Origin: Diphasiastrum complanatum
Lineage: Eukaryota > Streptophyta > Lycopodiopsida > Lycopodiales > Lycopodiaceae
Length of the DNA stretch: 64,000 bases
Assembly (NCBI GenBank): GCA_029204225.1
Contig: CM055093.1
Location: 34,110,525 to 34,174,524, forward strand
Direction: 5' to 3'
Shown: piece by piece, positions 11,640-25,886 of the stretch
Position numbering within the stretch: the stretch's first letter is position 1
How the letters are laid out: each line of letters starts with the position of its first letter
Translations under genes and position numbers: made by a program
The notes under the pieces: model-generated
The model's database searches: none
Told to the model about the DNA's origin: nothing
The model's input: the letters and a program-made list of their open reading frames with translations, nothing else

Positions 11640-12715
11640 ATCCGGATCTTAGATTCATTCGGCAGCGGTAGAGTCCAAGGATGCTGGATCTTGCTGGTAC
11701 AGTGGAATTCAATATGGATCTTAAGGGATCTGATCAATATGATTGGCCGATAGTGTGATTTTAGGCCTCTTATGGTGGTTTTTCCTTGATAACTTTTTTA
11801 TCCTTGTTTCGATTGGCCTGAGATTTTCACAGTAGCTGAATCTGGTGCAGATCTAACTATTGATCTGGTCTACAGAGGCTACTTGTGTTAGAATTGGCTA
11901 TGCGAAGGTTCTTTCACTGATTTTCAGTCAAAAAACTTGATTTTTTCAAAAGTACTGGGAAGAAACTCTTGTAGGATTTATACGAGCTGTATCTGGTATG
12001 GATCTAGCTCCGAAAAGGTATGCAAAGGTTAACTCTTGCATGAAGTAAAAATTTCACTGTCTACGAGGGTTTATGAGAATCTTTTTGCTCTGATCTTCAC
12101 CAATAATTTGTACTAACTCTCGCAGACTCCATCACTTATGTAAAATGACATTTTGAAGTCAATGGGATGGTCTACAAAGGTTACTTCTGTGAGGATTTGA
12201 TGGATCTTCTGATTTTAGTGAATTTTTAGGCACTCAAATCCAATTTTCTACTCAATGTAATCAAACTAATCTTCGCAGCCTCTTCTGTGTCTTTGTCTCA
12301 TTGAGAGGGAACTTCTGAATTCTCTGCAAAGGTTCTTGGTCACTGGAACTAAAAATTTGGGTGTTTGTGAGGGTTTAGCCTGATTTTCTTGTCTTTTTTC
12401 CCATGGGAACCTTTGCAAGAGCACTTAAAGTGGGAACTAACCTTCACAAGCTTCACTGTGTCCTGATCTCACTGAGATGGAACTTCGGATAGCTCTGCGA
12501 AGGTCCTTATGAAGATCTGAATTTTTTTTCATTTTTCAAAGGGTTTTTTTGAATTTTTTTATGGTTTTTCTCTGATTTTTCAAGATCTGCTTGAAACTAA
12601 CTCTCGCAGGCTTCTGTGTAGGTCTGGGACAGTACCTTGGAGCTGCTGTCAGTCATGCAAAGATTGTTTCCCACTGGTTTTGGAGAAAACAGAATATGAT
12701 GGAATTTTGGTCTCT
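11640..12715. repeat. Diverged tandem array, period about 150-170 bp, left of the Gypsy pol
   Basis: GCAAAGGTT/GCGAAGGTT words occur near 11868, 12020, 12171, 12325 and 12495. CTAACTCTCGCAG/CTAATCTTCGCAG words occur near 12113, 12269, 12437 and 12597. The best pair (about 12266-12350 and 12437-12520) shares long stretches such as GGAACTTC and TCTG(T/C)G. The array begins exactly where the Gypsy reverse transcriptase frame stops. A matching array lies at 16440-17545. Confidence 0.65.
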
Positions 12716-13831
12716 TTAGCCACTGAATCCATCTAGAAAACTATAAGCTTTCGCTCCAGCAAGGCGATCCAAAATGCTTTCAGTAAAAGGTAACGGAAAG
12801 TGATCCTTCCGCGTCACTTTGTTCAATGCTTTGAGGTTCACACAGATCCTCAATTTTTCATTTCTCTTAGGAACAATGACAATTGGTGAAATCCATTCAA
12901 TATGTTCGATCTCATAAATAAAATCGACGTCAAACAATCTCTGAAGTTCTTTCTTTATCAGATCCGCTATATTAGGATTACAACGATAGAACTTTGTAAC
13001 CTTTGGAACTGCATCAGGTACTATAGGTATGGTATGTTCAATCACTGATGTCAGAATACCCTTCAAATCTTTATAAGTCCATGCAAAGCAATCTTGATAC
13101 TTAATAAGTAACAAGGGGAGTGCTTGATACTGTTTAGGAGTAAGTTGTGATCCAACTTGTGCAATCTTTTTCGGTTCTCCTGGCTCGGCAAGATTCATTG
13201 GCTGCGTCTTAGTTGGGCCATCGTAAATTTTTTTAGATTCCGGCATGTATTCTTCAGGTTCATGATGTGCTTTAGGTAACATGATGACCACATCATCAAG
13301 TGTGTAACATTTAAAATGCTCGGGCATATCATGCTGGACTACGTTTGCTTGTTCTTTTTCGAAAGGACTTGTCTTGGATCTTCGTTTAGCCTTCTTAGCA
13401 GGAATTGATCGTGGAGGTGATGACTTTCGAGATGATAAATCTTTCTTCAAAGGTGAAGACTTCCTAGATGATGATGTCTTACTAGAAATATGACTTGAAG
13501 AATCATCCTCGACTTTTCCTTTACCTTTATCAAATAAAGATGGCACTTCCTTTGAATTAATCTTCTGAGGGAGATTTTCCCATTTCAGGACCGTATTATA
13601 ATGTTGCTTAGCTTGTTTCTTCGTCATCGATCCTGTGATCCTGTCGTTCTTCAATATAACTGCTTTCGGCGATTTGATTGTTGGTCCATCAGGAACATTA
13701 CGCACTCCAAATCTGGTCGGATCCATATGATTTAGAATCTGCTCATCTGTAAGTTCTGCATTGCCATCATAAGTCAAGGCATGACTCACATGAATGAGTT
13801 CATCCTCAATCGGATCTGGTATAGGTTCCAT
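12716..13831 (-). pseudogene. Gypsy (Athila/Tat-like) reverse transcriptase, N-terminal part only
   Basis: Domains on the minus strand are a Lys/Ser-rich linker and then the RT finger and palm start (NPNIADLIKKELQRLF, SPIVIVPKRN, LRICVNLKALNKVTRKDHFP). It ends at AYSFLDGFSG, where a stop replaces the expected continuation of the palm. The YxDD catalytic box, RNase H and integrase are missing from this copy. The SFLDGFSG wording fits the Athila/Tat side of Ty3/Gypsy rather than chromoviruses. The frame up to the break is clean over 371 codons, so loss of the 3' half of pol may be fairly recent or the copy may descend from a non-autonomous lineage. Confidence 0.85.
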
Positions 13832-13945
13832 TGATATCTAGGCTATATTCAACACATTTAGTGGAAACGTGATTGGTGTATCCAAAGTTTGATCTGATTA
13901 GAAAATCTCGTTCAAATCTGATTGACTATCTTGTTGACACATATA

Positions 13946-14716
13946 TCATGTTGTACAGTCAATCGTTGCAAGAGCTTCATTCCAATTGATCGTATCTGTT
14001 TGAGAATCGTAATGAACTCCCGAATTTTTCTGTGGTCGGTCACAAGTGTGATCCATTGTTGACGAATTGTCGTCTTCTTTTTGAACCACTGGTTTGATAG
14101 TCCAAGGTGTAGGATCAATTTTAACTGCACGTTCACGATTTTCAAAAGTGATTTTTCCGGTACCCCAGTTATGAATTACTTGCGCAACTCGTAACCATGG
14201 ACGTCCCAATAGAACTCGATAAACATTAGGCACTTCTGGTAAGTCCATCACTATGAAAGTAATGACGAACTGTACTCCTGCAATCCTGACAGGTATATCT
14301 TCCACCATTCCTCGTGGACGAATTGTCGTTTGATCAACTAGCTTGATAGCAAAAGTAGCAGGTTTGATCTTTGTAAGGCCCCATTTTGCACATAGCTTTG
14401 TAGAGATCAGGTTAACTCCTGAACCGCCATCTATCACGGCTGCTTCTTTAGGAAATTGTCTATGTTGTATCGGCAGAGTGATATTCTTTTGTTCACTTTC
14501 CCAAGTGGCTAGAACATGGAGTACTTCGTTAGATTCTTCAAATCCAGCACAAAAAAGTGGCTCTTGATGGACTTCTTGTTCTTCTTGGGCTAACTTTTGT
14601 GCTAAGACTTCTTTTTCTTTTGGCACCAACTTTAGGAACTCTCCCAATGAAATATTGATCTTACTAGACAAAATGTTCATGAGTAGTTCTATTTGCGGTG
14701 CTTCTGATTCAGTCAT
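13946..14716 (-). CDS. Gypsy aspartic protease region
   Basis: A 256-codon open frame with the retropepsin active site written AAVIDGGSGVNLIS (D-G-G-S-G) and downstream VYRVLLGRPWL, matching the protease of Ty3/Gypsy polyproteins. The enzyme would cleave the Gag-Pol precursor in the virus-like particle. It lies between the zinc-knuckle part of gag and the RT fragment in the expected order. It ends about 115 bp before the next frame begins, so the polyprotein is already interrupted. I call it a coding remnant rather than an active gene. Confidence 0.8.
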   Translation of the reverse strand: MTESEAPQIELLMNILSSKINISLGEFLKLVPKEKEVLAQKLAQEEQEVHQEPLFCAGFEESNEVLHVLATWESEQKNITLPIQHRQFPKEAAVIDGGSGVNLISTKLCAKWGLTKIKPATFAIKLVDQTTIRPRGMVEDIPVRIAGVQFVITFIVMDLPEVPNVYRVLLGRPWLRVAQVIHNWGTGKITFENRERAVKIDPTPWTIKPVVQKEDDNSSTMDHTCDRPQKNSGVHYDSQTDTINWNEALATIDCTT

Positions 14717-14751
14717 CTTGAAGGGTTATTCAAGATAATGTAGCTAATCAT

Positions 14752-15190
14752 TCATATCCGTACGTACAATGGTGAAGACCGAACTTCAGTTGTTGATTTA
14801 GCAGCTTCAAGCTCTTCTTCTTCTTGCAGATGTTTAATCCATTGTCTCATATTTTGATATCTTCGTTTTTCTGCATTAAGATTTGGATAGACTCCCGATG
14901 TTGTTGGTGTATCGTTCAATGGTATAGAATCAGCAGGTACTTGATCCACTGCTGGTTCTTTTTGCTTATGTGCTCTGGTGACCACCATCAAGGGTGCACT
15001 TGGTTTATTCTGAGCTACTGGTCTTTGCTTGATTGTTATCAAATTTACAGGTGCTGTAGCTGGTGGTGGCTTCGGTCTTGCTGGACAGTCTTTAAAAAAA
15101 TGCCCATAACCACAGTCACGACAGAATGGTACAAATTTCTCTTTATTTGGACATTCTACAACTTTGTGATTTTCTCCACATGCAAAGCAT
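14752..15190 (-). pseudogene. Gypsy gag-pol linker with third zinc knuckle
   Basis: The minus-strand translation includes CFACGENHKVVECPNKE followed by CRDCGYGHFFKDCPARP, two cysteine/histidine knuckles that bind RNA in gag proteins. A Lys-rich linker then runs to a stop near 14752. The frame differs from the neighbouring gag segment, indicating a frameshift near 15190. Confidence 0.65.
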
Positions 15191-15542
15191 CCAAGTGGTG
15201 CTCTGGTCTAGAAGCTTGTTGTTGAGCGGCAGCATAAATGGCATACTGTTCTGAAGATCCACCTTCATGATCATTACCATAGTTCCATTGCTCAGCACTT
15301 CCGTAAGGTTCTGGTTCCATCAAATTGGCAGGAGGAGCGGAGTGCTTTGGTGGGGCAGGCAAAGCTAAATGTTCCGGGTATCCAAGAGCAGATTGTCGCA
15401 GTCTTACTGTTGGATTACCTCCATATTGTGGTTCTCGATATCCAATCTGGGTATGTCGTTGTTGAATTATCCGAGGGTTGAAGTTGCAAAAAGCAGTCTC
15501 ATGATCAGGTGAATTACACAGATGGCAAACACTGAGTTCCAT
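15156..15542 (-). pseudogene. Gypsy gag zinc-knuckle and Pro-rich segment
   Basis: Starts with VCHLCNSPDHETAFCN, a retroviral-type zinc knuckle, preceded in another frame by CSICTRNHTVNECP. A Pro/Gln/Tyr-rich stretch follows. It continues the capsid frame 15627-16409 after a break of about 85 bp that contains a stop. Confidence 0.7.
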
Positions 15543-15626
15543 TCATTTTTTCAATTGAGGACACTCGTTCACTGTGTGATTTCTTGTACAAATAGAACAC
15601 CAGACATTTTCCCTGGTAGAAAAAGT

Positions 15627-16409
15627 CTATGCAAGCATTTTAGGTTCCTTGTTTGCTTTCCCATGGAATTTTTCCAATGCTTTGATCTTCTCATCAAATT
15701 GCAACTGCAAATTTTCCATCTGTTTCTGCTGGTTCTTCCCAAGTTTCTTGAACTCGTTGAGTATCATTTCTGCAGTAGCATTAGCAATCATTGATGCAAT
15801 AGTGGTGGATGTCGTAGTAGTCTGCCCTGCTGTATAAGGCAACATACTGATATTTGGCTCTTCATCTGAATCTTCATCCTCCTCCCGAATTGCATCGTCC
15901 ATAGCATTTTGCAAGAGTGCATACTCATTATGGCGTTTCAACTCACGTCTGATCCGTTTAGATAGACCTGACAAAAACAACATAATCATGGCATTTTCAT
16001 TAATCAGCTCAGGTTCACATTCAGATCTAAGACGTTTCACCCGTTCAATGTAATCTCGAACCATTTTTCGCTTTTCCATTTTAATTTTACTTAAAAGTAG
16101 GAAAGGGTCTTCCATAAACTTTCGCGGTTTGAACCGTGTGATAAGGGTTCGCTTAACAATCTCCCAATCTGTACGCTCAGTTTCGTCTTGATTATAGTAC
16201 CAATTTTGTGCTGCGCCTGTTAAGGCCATAGGAAACATCTTAAGTTTATCTTGAGGATAAATCTCACGATAGACTTCACAGGATTCAGCATAGATCTGAA
16301 GAAATCTAACTAGATCTGTTAATCCATTATATTTGGATAGATCCAAACGAGGTGCTCTTCTAACAATAATTGGATTGACTTCCTGTGGAGCACCTCCAAG
16401 AGCAGCCAT
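15627..16409 (-). CDS. Gypsy gag (capsid) protein
   Basis: A 260-codon open frame from an ATG. It contains the Retrotrans_gag signature: LDLSKYNGLTDLVRFL, MALTGAAQNWYYNQ and WEIVKRTLITRF, followed by KRLRSECEPELINENAMIMLF. The acidic EEDEDSDEEP stretch and a C-terminal coiled-coil-like segment follow. It would form the particle shell of the retrotransposon. It is first in the minus-strand gag-protease-RT order and is itself uninterrupted. Confidence 0.85.
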   Translation of the reverse strand: MAALGGAPQEVNPIIVRRAPRLDLSKYNGLTDLVRFLQIYAESCEVYREIYPQDKLKMFPMALTGAAQNWYYNQDETERTDWEIVKRTLITRFKPRKFMEDPFLLLSKIKMEKRKMVRDYIERVKRLRSECEPELINENAMIMLFLSGLSKRIRRELKRHNEYALLQNAMDDAIREEDEDSDEEPNISMLPYTAGQTTTTSTTIASMIANATAEMILNEFKKLGKNQQKQMENLQLQFDEKIKALEKFHGKANKEPKMLA

Positions 16410-16439
16410 CTTTACAAATTTAGATTAAGCAGACAATGA

Positions 16440-17545
16440 GATTGGATCTAGATTTTTAATCACAACTATCTTAGATCAGATCTGCTAGATCCATTCCATT
16501 TTTCAAGAATTTGATTCTATATCATGAAAAAGTTTTCGAGATTCGATCAACCGATACTTCTCAAAAATGATAAATCTCTCATAATCCAATTCAAAATATA
16601 TCAGATTTGATCCAAATTTTGACAGAAACTTGATCTGAAAAATCAGGCACTTAAAATAGGTCTAACGAAGGTTCATTAGGCGAAAATTGGCTCGACGAAG
16701 GTTCAATAGTGCTATTTTGGACAAAAAACTTTCTGAACATTTTTTTTTTGATGAGTTTTTGGGAAATAACCTTCGCCAACCTCTCAGGTGAAAGATATGA
16801 CACATATACAATTATAGAAAAACGGGCGAAGGTTTATGACTCAAGAAAATACAGTTTCTGATGGTTGACGAGGGTAAAATTCAAGATTTTCTATGATCTG
16901 ATCAAGAAGAATCTTTGTCAAACTCAAAAATAGTATTTTACTATAAATAGAATGTTTTGAAAACTCGACAAAGGTTCTGGCAAAGGATCAAGAGTAATAC
17001 TGGTAATTTTGCAAAAAAATGACTTTTTTTGGCAAAAATATGGCAATATGACAACTGATCCTCTGAAACTATTTCTATTTTTGGTATTATTCTTCGCCGA
17101 CCTGGCAGTAGATAGATCTGAATCACACTTGTGCACAGTGAATTGGGCGAAGGTTCTTTTTTTGTATTTTTAGGGTTTTGATGATTTTTGGTGTTTTTTG
17201 ACGGTTTTTTAGATGTTTCTAGAAATCTGCTGGGAATTAATCTTCACCCTTCAAACGAAGTTCTGTGAACAAAACCGAAGGTGTCTGCAACTCGGCGAAG
17301 GTTTCCTGAAAGAGGGTAAAAATTTCTAAGCTCTGATGATGCTTTTTGTCTCTTTTTGACCAAATCTGACAAATTTGACCGATTTTTGTTATTTTCTCTG
17401 ATATCTCAGATCCAAATGGATCTTAAGATTGGTGATCTGAATAGCTTTTCCTATTTTAACAATCAGATTAGATTTCAAAGAAGCAAATCCACTCAAATCA
17501 AGCAAAATCAATCCCAAACTAACCCTAAAATGCAGATCTAACACT
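16440..17545. repeat. Diverged tandem array, period about 150-170 bp, Gypsy leader side
   Basis: GGCGAAGG/GACAAAGG words lie near 16825, 16965, 17146 and 17292. CCTTCGCC/TCTTCGCC-like words lie near 16767, 16915, 17090 and 17240. Shared motifs and spacing match the array at 11640-12715. The array sits between the leader and gag, so it looks like an internal part of this Gypsy family. Confidence 0.6.
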
Positions 17546-18860
17546 ATTCATGCCACGACAAGATGCCTAATGCAAGTGTTGTATAACTATCTTCATAAGC
17601 TTTACTTCCGGCGCCACTGGCGCCAACATTGTCCCCGGTGCCAGCAACGCCCATGCTGTTCCTGGCACCAATGGCGCCGGCGCCACTGTGACCAGAATCC
17701 AGCCAGCGCCAAGTTCCTATGGCTGAAAATCTTTGATCGGTTCTAGCGAAGTCCAGATAGCTCAGATTGATGTGCAATCACCTCACACGATCTAGGCATG
17801 ATTAAAGGAAGCCTGGGGATCAATAAAATCTAGAGAGAGAAAATGACTTTCTAGAAAGAGAAAATCATAGAGAGAGAAAAATGTGCGTTACCAGCCTGGG
17901 TAGAGTGCTTGGTATGAGGGGGGTGCCGAATCCCACCAATATTGTAGGGGAGTGCGGGTTGCGACTCAGGACGAACTCCAACCAAGTCTCAGCGTCTCTT
18001 GCTGAAATGTTGTCATGGCTCTCGCCTTGGCGTGCTAGCGCCCCGGAGACTAGGGTCGGTCACACACTTGAAATGTAACATTCTCAGATTTATCAGTAAA
18101 GTGGGATTTTTCTCAAACTGACTCTGATTACCTTCTGGGTTTCAGTGTTCGGTAAAAGCGCCAGTTGTAAGGCCGCTTCAAAATTTTTAAGTTGGCACAT
18201 AGCTGAGGGTCGTATCCCGCGACGCCAGCGGTATGCCATCGGGACCATTCGGTCCGTGGCGCCAGCGGTATGTTGTCGGGACCATTTGGTCCATGAACTG
18301 GTTGTCTCCATATTTGTCGCGGCTTGTGGTTCTGAGTGTTCCTTGCATGAACGTGAATGGGTTTAGCTCTTGGGGAACGGGCTCTAGCCTGTCGGTTGAG
18401 TTGGATGGCTTGCTTGGGTGGAAGGTACCTGTTTATGGCTGTCCAAGTCTGGCATGGCGCCAGGTTGGCTTCCAGCGCTCGTGACGAAGCTTTCAGTTGG
18501 TTAAGTCTGATGTAAGTCAGACCGCTTGCTTGGAATGGATGTTACTCGTTTGTAACGAAGCTTCGAGTTGGTTAAGTTTGATGTATGTCGGGCGGGTTGC
18601 TTGGAGGGAAGTCACCCACAACGGGACCCCCGATCTGGCATGGCGCCAGGTTGGATCTCAATGTTGGTTTTCGGAACTTCAAGTTGGTTAAGTTTGATCG
18701 TTGTTGGCAAGTTGGCTGCTTGTATGTCAAGTGGGTTTGGATGACAAGAGTTGAAGGCTAGGAAGCTAAGTCGTGGTTCCCGGCTCCCTTTGGGATGCCT
18801 GCGCTACAACAAGCTGACCATCCAACAATCATGCTGCAAATTGAAAAATTGGCGTAGCTC
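17546..18860 (-). other. Gypsy leader with GGCGCCAG repeats
   Basis: GC-richer non-coding leader between primer site and gag. It has two 37-40 bp tandem copies at about 18221-18300 (CGCCAGCGGTATG and TCGGGACCATT). A second repeat set with GGCATGGCGCCAGGTTGG lies near 18448 and 18634, and AGTTGGTTAAGT(T/C)TGAT near 18495, 18567 and 18683. No coding frame is convincing. Confidence 0.55.
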
Positions 18861-18880
18861 CCTGGCAACGACGCCAAAAT
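18861..18880 (-). other. Gypsy primer binding site (tRNA-Asp type)
   Basis: On the minus strand TGGCGTCGTTGCCAGGGA follows the LTR end CTACA after a few bases. It matches the Athila/Tat-type plant primer site TGGCGCCGTTGCCGGGGA with two substitutions. This sets the 3' boundary of the adjacent 5' LTR. Confidence 0.75.
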
Positions 18881-19610
18881 TGTAGTGGGTTTCTTTCCTT
18901 GCCTGACCTCAATCCAAGATCTAGTCGGTCTAGCATCATAGAGACGGAGTTAGTTGTCACGCGTAGGTTCGTTCTCATGAGAGCGATAGTTTAGTTCAGA
19001 TTTCAGCATGAATGGAAGATCTAAATCTAACTCTACATTCATTAACCCTACTCATTAACACTAAGATCCATTAACACTACGATCCACAACAAAGATAGCT
19101 TACTCTTTCTCTCTCATAAAAAGTATAATAGCACTCAATCCCAATAACATTTAGATCCAATAATTAGCAAAGAAAGCATGAGAGATGGAGAAGGAAAGAA
19201 GAAGAACAAGGACATTCATCAATCCATTTCTGAAGAGAACCAATCTACTTCATTGAAAAGAGAAAATGAACATGAGGAGCAACTCGAGTTGGTCCCTTCT
19301 TATAGTAGAGAGGAGGACCCTGACCTCTGAATCCTATTGGTCCAGTCTTGCCTCTCTTTTTATTTAGATTAAAAAAAGTGTGGGAACCATCAAAATTGGA
19401 GGGAAACCCAACTTTATTCACTAACTTGACATTTAGGCCCTGTGACATTAAAAGTTCCGCAAAAAGGCCTAAAGTCCTTTTATTAACTTTTAACTAATCA
19501 ATCAAATAACTATGTGATCATCGAGTTGGACTTACACACGCAGGGTGCCAAATCCCTCTCACTTATTAACTAGGGTTAGAGTTGCCTTGGGATCCGCAAA
19601 ACCTCCAACA
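18881..19610 (-). mobile_element. Gypsy 5' LTR of the gag-protease-RT element
   Basis: On the plus strand the segment runs TGTAGTGGG to ACCTCCAACA; on the element strand it starts TGTTGGAGG and ends CTACA. It is followed by the tRNA-Asp primer site, leader and gag in the right order. No matching 3' LTR is found left of the broken pol. Confidence 0.65.
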
Positions 19611-19636
19611 ATCCCTAGCAACGGCATTGTAGGAGT
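19611..19636 (-). other. Second Gypsy primer binding site, truncated
   Basis: Minus-strand TGCCGTTGCTAGGGAT directly follows a CTACAA LTR end and is cut off by the start of the next LTR at 19610. It resembles the tRNA-Asp site and shows that the LTR to its right is a 5' LTR. Confidence 0.6.
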
Positions 19637-20442
19637 GTAGATATAGTCGGTGAGCAGTCCTTCCGCCTGTCAAAGATGGTTAGATCACTGGATAGTTACC
19701 TAACTATGTCAAGATGCTAATTTTAGACGTTTTCTACTCTTTTTCCTAACACTGCCCTTCCCTACAGTAACCACACACACATCATGATTTTAGAGTGAAG
19801 GAGGGAGAGAAGAAGAGAAGAGAAGGAGATTGATAGATAGAAGAAGTAGAGCAAGAGGAATAGAAAGAGAGTAAGAGGGGAGGTTAGCTCATTTGCTCAT
19901 TGTGCATGCTAATGGAGAAACATTAACAAATTAAACCAAAAACATGTAAGCTAGAAAGCAAAAGCAAGACACAAAAGAGCATTAGCAAGTATTGAATAAC
20001 AAATGAGAATGCTTCTCTCCAAAACTGTAGAGTTTTCTCCTTCTCATTAAGCATGAAAATATGACACAAATAGTGCCTTTTTATGGATGGGGAAGGCCCT
20101 TGCCCCTTTCTCCTATTGGCTATTCTAATGAAGGTGGGATTGAAATCCACACCCTTCACCAAAAACACAAAACTAATCAATGGTGGAGAGAGAAACATAC
20201 TTCCTCTACCATCATTTGACTTTGACTAATTAATCAAACTTAGGAACTTAAGTTTAAGCTTAGCTTTGGTCTTCTACTATTATTTTTAATTACAAGGCCC
20301 AAAGTCAAGTTTATGCCAACATTATTTATTTACAAGTGCTCATTGGGCCATTGGCTTTTACACGCAGGATGCCACGATCCTTGCAACTATTTCTATTTTT
20401 CCGGCCATTTTTATTTACAATATGTTGAGAATACCCCCAACA
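19637..20442 (-). mobile_element. Second, diverged Gypsy LTR
   Basis: On the element strand it starts TGTTGGGGG and ends CTACA. It shares TACACGCAGG(A/G)TGCCA with the neighbouring LTR but little else, so it is a related but different subfamily. It may be both the 3' LTR of the RNase H remnant at 20740-21490 and the 5' LTR of an element destroyed by the neighbour. Confidence 0.55.
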
Positions 20443-20739
20443 ACTTGGGCAACTATGATTGGAATAGTGGTCACAAACTGACCCTGTGAGGAAGAGGAGG
20501 CGAGGGATGCATCACTGGATTGGGGAATGGGTAGTTCAATGCGAATAGTAGCAGGGGTTGGAAGCGCAGCTGAAGATGTCTACCTAGTGCGGCGTCGGGA
20601 CGCGGAAGGCGAGTCAGGAATAACGACCTCGCTACGCACACGACGACGACTATGAGAACTGGATGTTTGGTGTGAGGACTCAGCAGGCGTGTCTTCTTGC
20701 ACGGATAGCACAACATTAGCAACAAACCCATGGATTTTA
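20443..20739 (-). pseudogene. Ser/Arg-rich reading frame beside the second LTR
   Basis: One minus-strand frame reads TPAESSHQTSSSHSRRRVRS and onward with low-complexity Ser/Ala/Pro sequence. I do not recognise a family. Its position between integrase remnant and LTR suggests the pol C-terminus or an extra reading frame of the retrotransposon. Confidence 0.3.
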
Positions 20740-21490
20740 TTAATCAAGGAGGGACAGAAAGGAGAGACAGAAATGTCGCAAATTGTTGCTTGGTATTGCT
20801 TTTAATGGCTCGCTTGAGCTCACCAAAGACTGTCTTGAACCAGTATAGTGGCTGGCTATCAAGCGGCGATACAATTGTCCAGCAATTAATTGATAAGGTT
20901 GTGCTTTATGAATTAATTGTCTCTTTGGGTTGGCCAAGCATAAGATATTCAACAATATCTACTGCCCATTTAGGTACTGCTTCAACATAAAATAATGCAA
21001 CATCTGGGAGTTCATCATCCACTTCAGTACTAACAGGCGCTGATTCAATTTTTGAAACATGGTCGGCTAGATGATGTTGTTTACCCTTTCGAACCACAAC
21101 GCGAAAATCAAATTCAGTCAATAATAGTAGCCATCTTGCAATACGTCCTGTGTTGCATGTCTTGTTCACCAAATAAAGTAACGGCTGATGATCAATATAA
21201 AATGCAAAATGCGTTGCCAATAGATAATGTCGAAACTTAACAGAAAAAATCATGGCCAATGTTTTGCGTTCAGTTGTCGAATAATTCTTCTCCGTATCTG
21301 TAAGTTGTATGCTTGCAAAGCTGATAGGATAATCCTTCTTGTATTCACTTGGCTGCGTCAAAACTGATCCAATGGCATATTTCGATGCATCAGTGTGAAT
21401 ATGAATCTCAATTGTCCAGATTGGAGCTTATAGCATTGGTGCAGAAGCTAAAGCTTTTTTCAATTTCTCAAATTGGTACAATAGTCAATT
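20740..21490 (-). pseudogene. Gypsy RNase H and integrase N-terminal remnant
   Basis: Minus-strand translation gives HTDASKYAIGSVLTQ (RNase H catalytic Asp), ISFASIQLTDTEKNYSTTER, KFRHYLLATHFAFYIDHQ, LVNKTCNTGRIARWLLLL and LADHVSKIE, then LPDVALFYVEAVPKWAVDIV and YQLIAGQLYRR, the usual start of integrase. One stop lies near 21430. This order is Athila/Tat-like. It belongs to an element other than the gag-protease-RT copy because it lies upstream of that copy's 5' LTR. Confidence 0.8.
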
Positions 21491-25640
<4,150 letters not shown>

Positions 25641-25818
25641 GATAACATGGGGTAGATTAGTAATAGGTAGAGTAGGAGGAGCCATTGAGGCATTAGGCAT
25701 CACTGCCTAGATAGGCAACTTTTACATAGGCATCGATGTTGCTTGCCCAACTACCTAGGCGTGGTGATGGAAACCTCCCCTACTAGCCATCAGGGTTGGA
25801 TCACGATAGCTAGGGTGC

Positions 25819-25819
<1 letters not shown>

Positions 25820-25884
<65 letters not shown>
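25820..25884. repeat. (GA)n microsatellite, about 64 bp
   Basis: A perfect GA tract to the right of ORF1 remnant H. No LINE 3' hairpin abuts it. Confidence 0.95.
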
Positions 25885-25886
<2 letters not shown>

